Source: Alphaproteobacteria bacterium
GTDB lineage: Bacteria > Pseudomonadota > Alphaproteobacteria > Micavibrionales > Micavibrionaceae
Direction of reading: 5' to 3'
NCBI GenBank assembly: GCA_028289285.1
Contig: JANQRF010000002.1
Coordinates: 124,001-188,000 of the forward strand
DNA: 64,000 nt
Shown here: piece after piece, positions 46,073-55,736 of the stretch
Numbering within the stretch: position 1 is the stretch's first letter
How the letters are laid out: the number at the start of each line of letters is the position of its first letter
Notes under the pieces: model-generated
Databases searched by the model: none
The model's input: the letters and a program-made list of their open reading frames with translations, nothing else
Told to the model about the DNA's origin: nothing
Translations under genes and position numbers: made by a program

Positions 46073-47071
46073 ATGAACTACACACCGCGTTTTGAATTTG
46101 AAGACGACCGCAGAGACGGTGTCATGGACAGGATGGGCGGATTTTTTATCAGCCTCGGGCCGCGTTACGTGTTCGGGGCTTTGGCGCTGGTGCTGATTAT
46201 TTTAGGCGCGATTATCTACGGGCTCTATCCGGGATCAAATGAAAACTCCGGCAATGTGCCGATCATTCGCGCCGATGCGCAGCCCTTTAAAGTGTCTCCG
46301 GATGATCCGGGCGGGATGGAGATCGCCAACCGCGACAGCACAATCTTTGATGCGATGTCCGGCAATGATGCCGATGCAGGTGTTGAAAATCTTCTGGCCG
46401 AAACCGACACCGAAGAGCCGATGCCGCGCTCTCAACTTTTTGCCGGTTTGAATACAGATGCGCCAGTTGAAGAAGAAGCAGAAGACATGACCCTGGCCGA
46501 AGCGCCGCCACAACCAGATGCAATTGAAAATGAAATTGAGAATATCGCGCGCGGTGTTGAAGCGGCAGAAGAACCGCAATTAAGTGAAGATATCGCTTCT
46601 GCCGCGACAGCCGCGGATGAAGCGGAAGCTGCAGCGGCAACGGAACCTGCCGCTGGTGCCATGGAAGATGTTTTGGAAGCCGCCCGCGAATCAGCACCAG
46701 AAGCTGTGCCGGAAGAGAGACCAGTTGCTGTGCAGCCATCCGTTGATATGAATGAAGCAGCCGGTCTGGTGAACCAGCTTGAACCAGCCGCGGGAGCTTC
46801 CCCGCCGCGCGGCGCTATTCCGTCTGGTGATTACTATGTACAAGTGGCATCCGTGACGGACCGCAGCGGAACGGAAAAAGAATGGTCCAAGCTCACGAAA
46901 AAGTATGAGGCGCTTGACGGGTTTAAATATCGCGTGCATGAAGCTAATCTGGGTGAGCGCGGAACCTATTACCGTATCCAGGCCGGACCGACGACCAAAG
47001 AATTTGCAAACTCGACATGCGGGAAAATCAAAGACATTAATCCCAATGGCTGTCTGGTTGTGAAAAAGTAA
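46073..47071 (+). CDS. SPOR-domain membrane protein
   Basis: 332 residues. Cytoplasmic start, one transmembrane helix (YVFGALALVLIILGAIIYGLYPG, about 42-64), a long Glu/Ala-rich disordered stretch in the periplasm, and a C-terminal SPOR domain (SGDYYVQVASVTDRSGTEKEWSKL, YRVHEANLGERGTYYRIQAGP, KIKDINPNGCLVV). SPOR domains bind denuded septal glycan, marking a cell-division role. ATG 46073 chosen for the GTAGGAGT ribosome site just upstream. It heads the nagZ-scpA-scpB-tatABC run, the usual order in alphaproteobacteria. Confidence 0.9.
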   Translation: MNYTPRFEFEDDRRDGVMDRMGGFFISLGPRYVFGALALVLIILGAIIYGLYPGSNENSGNVPIIRADAQPFKVSPDDPGGMEIANRDSTIFDAMSGNDADAGVENLLAETDTEEPMPRSQLFAGLNTDAPVEEEAEDMTLAEAPPQPDAIENEIENIARGVEAAEEPQLSEDIASAATAADEAEAAAATEPAAGAMEDVLEAARESAPEAVPEERPVAVQPSVDMNEAAGLVNQLEPAAGASPPRGAIPSGDYYVQVASVTDRSGTEKEWSKLTKKYEALDGFKYRVHEANLGERGTYYRIQAGPTTKEFANSTCGKIKDINPNGCLVVKK

Positions 47072-47081
47072 TTCATTTTTT

Positions 47082-47152
47082 AACCACAGAGGCACGGAGC
47101 CACAGAGTTACTTTATTATTAATTCTCTGTGTCTCTGTGGTTTATATTTTAA
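47082..47152. repeat. Inverted repeat of the AACCACAGAG dispersed type
   Basis: Left arm 47082-47107 begins AACCACAGAGGCACGGAG and ends CACAGAG; right arm 47135-47152 is its inverted partner, ending CTCTGTGGTT. The AT-rich middle forms a loop. This sequence is widely dispersed in intergenic regions of unrelated bacteria. It sits in the gap between the SPOR and nagZ genes and could form an mRNA hairpin. Confidence 0.7.
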
Positions 47153-47165
47153 CTAAAATATCCTT

Positions 47166-48143
47166 ATGACTATTGCCTGTACATTTTCTCTTTCCGGGAT
47201 GTCTTTAACGGAAAATGAAGTTTCTTTCTTCAAAGATGCAAAGCCATTCGGCTATATTTTATTTGGCCGGAACATTGATACGCCTGCAGGGTTGCGTGCC
47301 CTGACAGACTCTTTACGTGATTTGCACGGCGATGCAGATTTACCGATCCTGATCGATCAGGAAGGCGGGCGGGTACGCCGCATGGGCCCACCGCACTGGC
47401 CGGCCTGGCCGGCTGCGCAGGCCTGCGGGTCATATGAAGAAGTGGGCACGATTGCTTCTGATATTGCCAGGTCGTTGGGGCAGGTTGGCATTAATGTAAA
47501 TTGTGCCCCGGTTCTGGATGTCTGGTGCGAAGAGACGCACGAAGCCATCGGCGACCGCGCTTTTTCGGACGATCCGGATGACGTGTTTATAAAGGGCCGG
47601 GAAGTCTGTGAGACGTTTTTGGCACGCGGCGTGACGCCGGTGATCAAACATATGCCGGGGCAGGGGCGCGCGGCGCTGGATTCTCATCATGATCTGCCTG
47701 TCGTGGAGGCGACCCTGAAAGAGCTTCAGGCCGTTGATTTCAAACCGTTTCAGCGCATGGCGGCAGAGCCGATCGCGCCGCAGATCTGGGGCATGGTCAG
47801 CCATATTGTCTATAGCGCGATTGATCCGGATCATCCGGCTTCTGTGTCTTCGAAGGTGATTGATGTGATCCGCGGCGAAATTGGATTTGACGGGCTGCTC
47901 TTAAGCGATGATGTCTCGATGGGCGCGCTAGAGCGCTACGGGTCCCTTGAGGATAGATGTATCAAGATGCTGGAATCCGGCTGTGACATTGCGCTATATT
48001 GTGCCGGCAAGCTGGAGGAAATGGAAAAGATAGCGGCTCGTTTGCCACAAATGAACGCGCAGGCAAAAGAAAGATATGACCGAAGCAGACTTAATACAAA
48101 ACACCGATCAGGTGGAAGACTTTCAGGAAGACCCGCCGCGTGA
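47166..48143 (+). CDS. nagZ: Beta-N-acetylhexosaminidase NagZ
   Basis: GH3 enzyme that removes GlcNAc from 1,6-anhydro-muropeptides during peptidoglycan recycling, 325 residues. FGYILFGRNIDTPAGLRALTDSL, LIDQEGGRVRRMGPPHWPAWP, NVNCAPVLDVW, RGVTPVIKHMPGQGRAALDSHHDLPV with the catalytic His, and LLLSDDVSMGALERYG with the nucleophile Asp. No signal peptide, so cytoplasmic as expected. Its last 68 bp overlap the start of scpA in a different frame, and the final residues (KHRSGGRLSGRPAA) look like drift of the stop codon. Confidence 0.95.
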   Translation: MTIACTFSLSGMSLTENEVSFFKDAKPFGYILFGRNIDTPAGLRALTDSLRDLHGDADLPILIDQEGGRVRRMGPPHWPAWPAAQACGSYEEVGTIASDIARSLGQVGINVNCAPVLDVWCEETHEAIGDRAFSDDPDDVFIKGREVCETFLARGVTPVIKHMPGQGRAALDSHHDLPVVEATLKELQAVDFKPFQRMAAEPIAPQIWGMVSHIVYSAIDPDHPASVSSKVIDVIRGEIGFDGLLLSDDVSMGALERYGSLEDRCIKMLESGCDIALYCAGKLEEMEKIAARLPQMNAQAKERYDRSRLNTKHRSGGRLSGRPAA

Positions 48144-48942
48144 TGCGCTGCCTGACGGCTCGCATGATGCGGATTCTTTTCTGGTAGATATTGACGGCTA
48201 TGAAGGGCCGATCGATGTGCTGCTGGATATGGCGCGCACGCAAAAAGTTGATTTGCGTGAAATCTCGATCCTTCAACTTGTCCGGCAATATTTAGGCTTT
48301 ATCGACCGCGCCAAAGAACTCAGCCTCGATCTTGCGGCTGAGTATCTGGTGATGGCGGCATGGCTTGCCTATCTGAAATCAAGACTGCTTTTACCCAAGA
48401 CAGGTGAAGAAGGCGAAGAGCCGAGCGGTGAAGCTATGGCCGAAGCGTTGGCGTTTCAATTACGCCGTTTGGAATCCATGCGTGAAGCAGCGGCCAAACT
48501 CATGGAGCGTCCGCAGCTTGGCAAGAATGTGTTCCCGCGCGGGATGGCGGATGGCTTGCAGGTCTCTTTTGAGACCACCTGGCAGGTTAGCCTCTATGAT
48601 TTACTCAAAGCCTATGGCGATATTCAGCGCCGCGCCGAATATAGCGAATATACCTTGCCTGAATTTACCGTCATGTCGATGGAAGAGGCGGTTGAGCGCA
48701 TGACCAAAATGCTTGGTAATCTGCCGCGCACCGGCCCGTACAGCGCCTGGACGACGCTGGCGAGCTTCCTGCCCGAACATATCACGGACCCGCTTTATTT
48801 CCGTTCCTCACTGGCATCCACCTTTACCGCCGGGCTGGAGCTGGCCAAGCAGGGCAAAATCGAATTGCGTCAGGACGGCTCTTTCCGCCCGATTTACTTG
48901 CGCACCACCAACAGAGATCAAACAGCAGAGGTTCCTAAATGA
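48076..48942 (+). CDS. scpA: Segregation and condensation protein A
   Basis: 288-residue kleisin of the SMC-ScpAB complex that compacts and segregates the chromosome. DGYEGPIDVLLDMARTQKVDLREISILQLVRQYLGFIDRA is the SMC-head contact region, LDLAAEYLVMAAWLAYLKSRLLLP follows, and the end (GKIELRQDGSFRPIYLR) is the winged-helix part. The first 40 residues are acidic and variable. No later start precedes the conserved DGYEGP, so the 68-bp overlap with nagZ seems real. Overlaps scpB by 4 bp (ATGA). Confidence 0.95.
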   Translation: MTEADLIQNTDQVEDFQEDPPRDALPDGSHDADSFLVDIDGYEGPIDVLLDMARTQKVDLREISILQLVRQYLGFIDRAKELSLDLAAEYLVMAAWLAYLKSRLLLPKTGEEGEEPSGEAMAEALAFQLRRLESMREAAAKLMERPQLGKNVFPRGMADGLQVSFETTWQVSLYDLLKAYGDIQRRAEYSEYTLPEFTVMSMEEAVERMTKMLGNLPRTGPYSAWTTLASFLPEHITDPLYFRSSLASTFTAGLELAKQGKIELRQDGSFRPIYLRTTNRDQTAEVPK

Positions 48943-49694
48943 ACATAGAAAAAAAACTGGATGCGATTGCAGAGACAATTATGGAGACAGACGAAGAAGA
49001 AAATGCGGCGACTGAAAAACCGGCCAATGATGTCGACCCGGTGCGGATTGTCGAGGCGATGCTGTTTTCGTCTGCTGAGCCTTTATCGCCGCATGCCATG
49101 CATGAACGTTTGCCTGAAGGGACCGATCTGGGTGCGATCATGGAACAGCTTCAGGCGAAATATGACGGGGCAGGTGTGACGTTGACACAGGTTGGTAAGA
49201 ACTGGGCCTTTCGCACAGCCGTAGATGTAGCGGGTAGCTTAACCGTTGAAAAAGCGGTTGAGCGTAAACTCTCTAAGGCGGCGCTTGAAACACTCGCGAT
49301 CCTTGCCTATCACCAACCGATCACCCGGGCGGAGATTGAAAATATCCGCGGTGTGGCCACCCATAAAGGGACGCTGGATACGCTCATGGAAATGGGCTGG
49401 GTGAAGCCGGGCCGTCGTCGTGAAACGCCGGGACGTCCGTTGACATGGGTCACAACAGATGGATTTTTAGATCACTTCCAGCTTGAATCTTTGCGCGATC
49501 TTCCAGGGCTGGATGATCTCAAAGCATCCGGTTTATTGGATACACGGCCTGCCATTGAAACCATCCCCGATACGCGCGATCTGTTTGATGATGCGGACGT
49601 GGATGCCGCAGAAGTGCTGGATGAACAAGAAGGTGACGAAGCGCCTGAAGAAGCGTATGATATGCCTGCAGATATGGCCGAGGAGGAAGAATAA
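48939..49694 (+). CDS. scpB: Segregation and condensation protein B
   Basis: 251 residues, partner of ScpA in the SMC complex. [27 protein letters not shown] opens the first winged helix. [66 protein letters not shown] is the family core. The last 60 residues are acidic and low-complexity. It overlaps scpA by 4 bp and its TAA overlaps the tatA ATG by one base, so division/segregation genes and Tat export genes share a transcript. Confidence 0.95.
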   Translation: MNIEKKLDAIAETIMETDEEENAATEKPANDVDPVRIVEAMLFSSAEPLSPHAMHERLPEGTDLGAIMEQLQAKYDGAGVTLTQVGKNWAFRTAVDVAGSLTVEKAVERKLSKAALETLAILAYHQPITRAEIENIRGVATHKGTLDTLMEMGWVKPGRRRETPGRPLTWVTTDGFLDHFQLESLRDLPGLDDLKASGLLDTRPAIETIPDTRDLFDDADVDAAEVLDEQEGDEAPEEAYDMPADMAEEEE

Positions 49695-49873
49695 TGACCC
49701 CAAGCATCTGGCAAATTCTTATTGTTGTTGCGCTGATCCTGCTGATTTTCGGGGCGGGGCGCCTGCCACGTATCATGGAAGATGTGGCTAAAGGCATTAA
49801 GTCTTTCAAAAAGGGCATGAGCGACGATACTGCGCCCGACAAACCTTCCGAGATAGAAGATAAGAAAGAGTAG
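49694..49873 (+). CDS. tatA: Sec-independent translocase subunit TatA
   Basis: 59-residue pore-forming subunit of the twin-arginine translocase. Its one membrane helix ([20 protein letters not shown]) contains the conserved FGAGRLP hinge, followed by an amphipathic helix [16 protein letters not shown] and an acidic tail. Too short to be obvious, but the match is clear. Start codon overlaps the scpB stop by one base; the TatB-like gene follows after 6 bp. Confidence 0.95.
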   Translation: MTPSIWQILIVVALILLIFGAGRLPRIMEDVAKGIKSFKKGMSDDTAPDKPSEIEDKKE

Positions 49874-49879
49874 CGCCCC

Positions 49880-50728
49880 ATGCTGGATTTCAGCTGGGCA
49901 GAACTTTTGATCCTGATTGCGGTGGCAGTTTTTGTCATCGGCCCGAAAGATATTCCAAATGTGATGTATGGCTTAGGGCGGGTCTTTAAACGCTTTCAAT
50001 ATATCCGCTTTGCGATTTCACGGCAGTTTGATGATGTGATGCAAGCGCATGATGTCGAAGAGCTCCGCCGCGGGGTAAATATGGAAGTGCCCAACACAGA
50101 CGAGCAAAAAGCGGATGTGGGGGTGGTTGATATTGATACTTTATATCAACGTATTGCTGCGCCTTATGTTGAGGCGTTTCAGGAGCCGTCAGATCATATT
50201 GATGATTTTATTCAATATTTGCCGGAGAAAGGGCTCGTTCTGGATGTTGGGTGCGGCACAGGAACTGATTCGTTTTACCTGGAGCAAGAAGGGTTTAACG
50301 TGAAAGCTTTTGATCTGTCTGATGATATGTTGGCGCATGCCAAATCAAAAGGAAGCGCAGTTCATTTTACAAAAGCTGATCTGAAAGCTTTTGAGTACGG
50401 AGAAGGTGAATATGATGGCATCATGGCTTCTTATTCTTTTATTCACCTGCCCAAGAAAGATGTGCCGCAGGTTATTTCAAAAATATGTCGGGGGCTGAAA
50501 GAGGGCGGACATTTTTTTATTGGTGTCCAGTCGGGAGCATCTGAAGAGGCTTATGTAGATGAGCCGATGGCAGAAAACACACGCTTCTTTTTAAATGTTA
50601 TTGCTAAAGATGAATTGCAGGAATATCTCGAAAATGCAGGTTTTAAGATTGAAAAAATATTTGAGCGTGCATCGGAAAGCGAAGACGAACTTAACTATAC
50701 CAAGTTATGCATGATAGCTAAAAAATGA
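49880..50728 (+). CDS. tatB: TatB N-terminus fused to a SAM-dependent methyltransferase
   Basis: 282 residues in one frame. Residues of about 1-75 are a TatB domain: MLDFSWAELLILIAVAVFVI with the GPKD hinge, then an amphipathic helix (FKRFQYIRFAISRQFDDVM) and VEELRRGVN. From about residue 80 the protein is a class I methyltransferase: IDTLYQRIAAPYVEAFQEPSDHI, motif I VLDVGCGTGTDSFYL, motif II KAFDLSDDMLAHAK, YDGIMASYSFIHLPKKDV, LKEGGHFFIGVQSG, ENAGFKIEKIFERASE. TatB normally has a short variable tail and no enzyme. tatA and tatC flank it at operon spacing (6 bp and a 4-bp overlap), so this must supply TatB. The methyl acceptor is unknown; the domain should face the cytoplasm. Confidence 0.85.
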   Translation: MLDFSWAELLILIAVAVFVIGPKDIPNVMYGLGRVFKRFQYIRFAISRQFDDVMQAHDVEELRRGVNMEVPNTDEQKADVGVVDIDTLYQRIAAPYVEAFQEPSDHIDDFIQYLPEKGLVLDVGCGTGTDSFYLEQEGFNVKAFDLSDDMLAHAKSKGSAVHFTKADLKAFEYGEGEYDGIMASYSFIHLPKKDVPQVISKICRGLKEGGHFFIGVQSGASEEAYVDEPMAENTRFFLNVIAKDELQEYLENAGFKIEKIFERASESEDELNYTKLCMIAKK

Positions 50729-51468
50729 ATGATACGCCTCAAAATTTTAATTCCCATCTGGCCGAGCTGCGCAAACGGCTTGTCTGGGCGTTTGTGGCAA
50801 TGGGGATCGGGACGGCGCTGTGCTGGATGTTTGTCGAACCGATTTACGGGTTTTTGGTACAACCGCTGGCCGAAGCGATGGAGGCAAGCGGCGGGACAAA
50901 CCGCCTTATTTATACAGGCCTGACCGAGGCGTTCTTTACTTATTTAAAAGTCGCGTTTTTTGCGGGCGTGTTTTTGACTTTTCCGGTGCTGCTTGCGCAA
51001 ATCTGGATGTTCGTTGCGCCGGGTCTCTATGCAAATGAAAAGAAAGCCTTCCTGCCTTATCTGATTGCAACGCCGATCCTGTTTTTCCTGGGTGGGGCGG
51101 TGGTCTATTACGGGGTGATCCCGCTTGCCTGGCAATTCTTTTTATCGTTTCAAAGCACGGGCGCAGAAACGGTTCTCCCGATTGAATTGGAAGCGCGGAT
51201 CGGGGAATATCTGGGCCTTATCATGACCCTGATTTTTGCTTTTGGGCTGTGCTTTCAATTGCCTGTTTTACTCACACTATTGGGCCGCGCCGGATTGATT
51301 AAGGCGCAAACACTCAAAGACAAACGCAAATATGCGATTATTCTTGTCTTCGCCGTCGCAGCCTTTTTGACGCCGCCCGATGTTATTTCACAAATCGGTC
51401 TGGCGATCCCTATTTTGCTTTTGTATGAGCTTTCTATTTTTCTTGTCGCAAGGGTGCAGAGCGCCTAG
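50725..51468 (+). CDS. tatC: Sec-independent translocase subunit TatC
   Basis: 247-residue membrane protein that recognises twin-arginine signal peptides. Family start FNSHLAELRKRLVWAFVAMGIG, the conserved loop PLAEAMEASGGTNRLIYTGLTEAFFTYLKVAFFAGVFLTFPVLLAQIWMFVAPGLYANEKK, and later FAFGLCFQLPVLL and FLTPPDVISQIGLAIPILLLYELS. Six transmembrane segments are apparent. It overlaps the TatB fusion gene by 4 bp, and its stop is followed directly by zapE, so it is well inside the operon. Confidence 0.97.
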   Translation: MNDTPQNFNSHLAELRKRLVWAFVAMGIGTALCWMFVEPIYGFLVQPLAEAMEASGGTNRLIYTGLTEAFFTYLKVAFFAGVFLTFPVLLAQIWMFVAPGLYANEKKAFLPYLIATPILFFLGGAVVYYGVIPLAWQFFLSFQSTGAETVLPIELEARIGEYLGLIMTLIFAFGLCFQLPVLLTLLGRAGLIKAQTLKDKRKYAIILVFAVAAFLTPPDVISQIGLAIPILLLYELSIFLVARVQSA

Positions 51469-52536
51469 ATGCCCGGACCTCTCATAGAATATGAAGCGAT
51501 GTTGGCCCGCGGAGAGCTTTCCCATGATCCGTGCCAGAGCGCAGCGATGGATGTGTTACAGGAGGTTTACAAGCAGATTGTTGCGCGGAAGAAATCTTTT
51601 TTCTCAAAGCCAAAATCTGTAAAGGGTGCGTATTTTTATGGTGGAGTCGGGCGCGGGAAATCCATGGTCATGGATTTATTTTTTGATGCCATCAAAGACA
51701 AAACAAAAGCCCGGCGCCTGCATTTTCATGAATTCATGCTCGAAACGCATGACTGGTTGCATACTGTGCGCGGCGATAAAATGGATGATCTGTTGCCGCG
51801 CTATGCCAAGGCGGTTGCTAAAGACACAAAGGTGTTATGTTTTGATGAGTTTCATGTTGTGGATGTGGCTGATGCGATGATCCTGTCGCGCCTGTTCGGG
51901 GCTTTGTTTGAACGCGGCATTACCGTGATTGCCACCAGTAACTGGCCGCCGGAGAGGCTTTATGAAGGCGGGCTTCAGCGTGACCGGTTTTTACCGTTTA
52001 TTGATCTCATCCATGACTATATGCATGTGTTGCACTTAGATAATGATATGGATTATCGTGCAGAGGTAGATGCGGACCTGGAAACATATTTGTGCCCGCT
52101 GGGGATGGCAACAGAGCGTAAAGCGGATCTGCTCTTTGAAAAGCTCTCTGAAGGCGCGGAAATTCATCCGAAGATTATTCATGTGAAGGGCCGGGATATT
52201 GTCGCAACGGCAGCTGGTGGTGTGGCAAGGTTTCAGTTTGCGGAATTATGCGAACGCCCACATGGCGCAGAAGATTACCTGAAAATCGCCGAGAATTTCA
52301 ATACGCTGTTCTTGGAGCATGTCCCGAAAATGGGCTATGACCGGCGCAATGAGCTTAAACGGCTGATGACTTTTATTGACGTGGTCTATGATAAATCAAA
52401 ACGGTTGATTATCACGGCGGAGGTGCCGCCGGAAAAACTCTATTACGGCAAGGATCATGCGTTTGAATTTCAGCGTACGATCAGCCGTTTGAATGAAATG
52501 CAATCTTCCTCTTATGCTGGGAACGCGGTAGAGTAG
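51469..52536 (+). CDS. zapE: Cell division ATPase ZapE (AFG1 family)
   Basis: 355-residue AFG1/ZapE-type P-loop ATPase. Walker A GGVGRGKSMVMDLFF near residue 60, HFHEFMLETHDWLH, Walker B LCFDEFHVVDVADAMILSRLF, and VIATSNWPPERLYEGGLQRDRFLPFIDL, all typical. ZapE modulates the Z ring in E. coli; mitochondrial AFG1 acts in protein turnover. It begins immediately after the tatC stop, with no gap, and belongs to the same operon. Cytoplasmic, possibly membrane-associated. zapE followed by mdh is common in alphaproteobacteria. Confidence 0.93.
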   Translation: MPGPLIEYEAMLARGELSHDPCQSAAMDVLQEVYKQIVARKKSFFSKPKSVKGAYFYGGVGRGKSMVMDLFFDAIKDKTKARRLHFHEFMLETHDWLHTVRGDKMDDLLPRYAKAVAKDTKVLCFDEFHVVDVADAMILSRLFGALFERGITVIATSNWPPERLYEGGLQRDRFLPFIDLIHDYMHVLHLDNDMDYRAEVDADLETYLCPLGMATERKADLLFEKLSEGAEIHPKIIHVKGRDIVATAAGGVARFQFAELCERPHGAEDYLKIAENFNTLFLEHVPKMGYDRRNELKRLMTFIDVVYDKSKRLIITAEVPPEKLYYGKDHAFEFQRTISRLNEMQSSSYAGNAVE

Positions 52537-52541
52537 GGGCG

Positions 52542-53786
52542 ATGCTGGATTTTCTGATAGGTCTGTTTTCATCCAAAGACATTGATTATGACGCGGCAAA
52601 ACAGATTGCTGTGGAAGGCCCTGAAGGTAAACGCCTGTCGCTTGCAAAATCCTCAGAGACACATAAAGAAATTCTCTATTACCTGGCGGAAAAAGATCCA
52701 AGCGCCAAAGTCCGCAAAGCTGTTGCCAAAAATAAATCCACGCCGCTGCAGGCCTCGCCTATTTTGGCTACCGATACGGACGAAGATGTGCGCATGGCTT
52801 TGGCAGGGCGCATGGTTGAGTTATTGCCTGAGCTCTCGGTCGATAAACAATCCCAGCTTTATGCGTTTGCCGTTCAGACATTGGGCACGCTGGCGTTAGA
52901 TGAAGTGCTCAAAATTAGAAAAGCGCTTTCCAGCACGCTCAAAGACCATGCCCATACGCCGCCGAAAGTGGCGGCGCAACTGGCCAAGGATATAGAGCGC
53001 GAAGTGGCTGAACCGATTTTGCGTTTTTGTGCGGCGCTGGCCGATGAAGATTTGCTGGATATTCTCAAATCACACCCGTCCGGCTGGGCGGTGGAAGCGA
53101 TCGCTGCGCGTGAGACAATCAGTGAAGATGTGTCAGAAGCGGTTATAGAAGCGGATCATCCGCCGGCAGGCGCAATTTTGATTCAAAATGAAGGGGCGCA
53201 ACTGACACCGTCTTTGATTGAGCACATTGTTGACCGGGCGCGCGATTACTCGGAATGGCATGCGCCTTTGGCCATACATACAAAACTTCCGCCAGATGCG
53301 GCTAAAATTCTGGCCGGGTTTGTTGACCGCAAAGTCCGGGATTTACTGTTAAACCGGAGTGATCTGGATTCTGAAACGGTGGAGGAAATTTCAGATATTA
53401 TGCAGCGCCGCCTCATCTTTGAAGATGAAAGCGGCGGTGGAATCGAAGCGCGCGTTAAACAGCTTTATAAAGACGGTAAGCTGACCGAGGATATGCTCTC
53501 CGATGCGCTTGGGATGCGCCATTACGATTTTGTTACCTGTGCATTATCTGCGCTCGCGAATGCGTCATTGGCCGATGTGAAGCGTATTATTGAAATGAAG
53601 GCGGCCAAGCCTGTTGTTGCACTGGCCTGGAAGGCCGATCTGTCCATGCGCTTTGCGTTGCGCCTGCAGCAGGAGCTTGCGCGGGTATCCTCCAAAGAAT
53701 TGATTTATCCCAAGGATGGGACGGATTATCCATTCGCGCATACGGAAATTAAGGAACACTTGGCCTTTTTGGGCTTGGGTGATTAA
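52542..53786 (+). CDS. DUF2336 protein (HEAT-like helical repeats)
   Basis: 414 residues of all-helical repeats, matching DUF2336, a family almost confined to alphaproteobacteria. KEILYYLAEKDPSAKVRKAVAKNKSTPLQASPILATDTDEDVRMALAGRM shows the HEAT-like pattern, and KVAAQLAKDIEREVAEPILRFCAALADEDLLDIL is the typical core. No signal peptide. Repeats of this kind usually bind proteins; function unknown. It lies 5 bp after zapE and 38 bp before mdh, bridging the division/export run and the TCA genes. Confidence 0.85.
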   Translation: MLDFLIGLFSSKDIDYDAAKQIAVEGPEGKRLSLAKSSETHKEILYYLAEKDPSAKVRKAVAKNKSTPLQASPILATDTDEDVRMALAGRMVELLPELSVDKQSQLYAFAVQTLGTLALDEVLKIRKALSSTLKDHAHTPPKVAAQLAKDIEREVAEPILRFCAALADEDLLDILKSHPSGWAVEAIAARETISEDVSEAVIEADHPPAGAILIQNEGAQLTPSLIEHIVDRARDYSEWHAPLAIHTKLPPDAAKILAGFVDRKVRDLLLNRSDLDSETVEEISDIMQRRLIFEDESGGGIEARVKQLYKDGKLTEDMLSDALGMRHYDFVTCALSALANASLADVKRIIEMKAAKPVVALAWKADLSMRFALRLQQELARVSSKELIYPKDGTDYPFAHTEIKEHLAFLGLGD

Positions 53787-53812
53787 ATAGAGTAGGATTC
53801 ATATCTTTTTAA

Positions 53813-54781
<969 letters not shown>

Positions 54782-54782
54782 A

Positions 54783-55655
54783 TCAGGGGCGCGGCACAGG
54801 CTGCGCGGCGATAACATTTTGAATATGTTGTGGCGTCACGTTTAATTCGACATCCATATCATTCAAAGAATGTGAAATATGCACGCGCTGACCGCGTGAC
54901 CCGTCCGGATTGGGCACGTGGCTAAAATATACAAAAACCTTGTGCCCTTTTGTTTCTTCATGCGGATTGGCTTCCTTGGCGCGCTGCGTTAACAAATCTA
55001 CGCGGTCCCCATGGTGTGCACATGCGCATGTGTCCGGATGACGGCGGATCGCATAACGTTCCATTGTGTCGTATAGAGGCTTTTCTTCCAGAAACGGCCC
55101 CATAAAGCCTGAATGATCAAACATATTATTAACGACTTTTTGTGCGGCTTCCACTTCGGCAATTTCGGCTTCGAGTTGTTCTTTCACCGAAAGCGGGACA
55201 TCCATTTCATCATAGACATAGGTAAATCTTGGATCATTATGCACATAAGCAAATGTACTGGTGCTTGCAGCTAGGCAGGCCATTTGGTAGCTTCCGTTAT
55301 CAAGCATATTTTGAAAACCTTGAGACAAAACAGCTATCGGCAGAGCGTTTTTAACAACATCGTTTGAAATCAACCACCATAAAGCAGTAAAATGACCGCG
55401 CAAAGCAAGCCATATAAAGTTTTGTATTCTTGATTTACTGTGCGTGTCATATTCAATGCGGTTGCCGTCATCACCATATCGCTTGCCTAAAAAGGCACCG
55501 CGCTGTTCTCTGCCGATCCGCTGATGTGCATAGACATGGCTTTTGCGCGCACGTTCATTGGCAAGGGTGTTGTAATCCTGTCCGGTGATTTTTTCTAATA
55601 ATCTATCTGTACTGTACACAGCCTGATCGCTGTTTGTGAGCTCACGATTGCTCAT
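54783..55655 (-). CDS. Hypothetical protein inserted after mdh
   Basis: 290 residues, soluble, no recognised domain. It has a charged N-terminus (NERARKSHVYAHQRIGREQRG), a more hydrophobic centre (FIWLALRGHFTALWWLISNDVVKNALPIAVL), which could touch the membrane, and a helix QLEAEIAEVEAAQKVVNNMF. CACAHHGDRVDLL could bind metal. The C-terminal HKVFVYFSHVPNPDGSRGQRVHISHS looks like a beta unit. Convergent with mdh (one base between stops). Upstream, a coiled-coil gene lies 81 bp away on the same strand. Accessory, origin unknown. Confidence 0.75.
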   Translation of the reverse strand: MSNRELTNSDQAVYSTDRLLEKITGQDYNTLANERARKSHVYAHQRIGREQRGAFLGKRYGDDGNRIEYDTHSKSRIQNFIWLALRGHFTALWWLISNDVVKNALPIAVLSQGFQNMLDNGSYQMACLAASTSTFAYVHNDPRFTYVYDEMDVPLSVKEQLEAEIAEVEAAQKVVNNMFDHSGFMGPFLEEKPLYDTMERYAIRRHPDTCACAHHGDRVDLLTQRAKEANPHEETKGHKVFVYFSHVPNPDGSRGQRVHISHSLNDMDVELNVTPQHIQNVIAAQPVPRP

Positions 55656-55736
55656 CTAATCCCTGCCTTTTATAGAGTTTTATTTAAAGCAAAGTATATA
55701 TTAAAAACGTGGAACTTTCAAGGAAGTCAATTTTAA

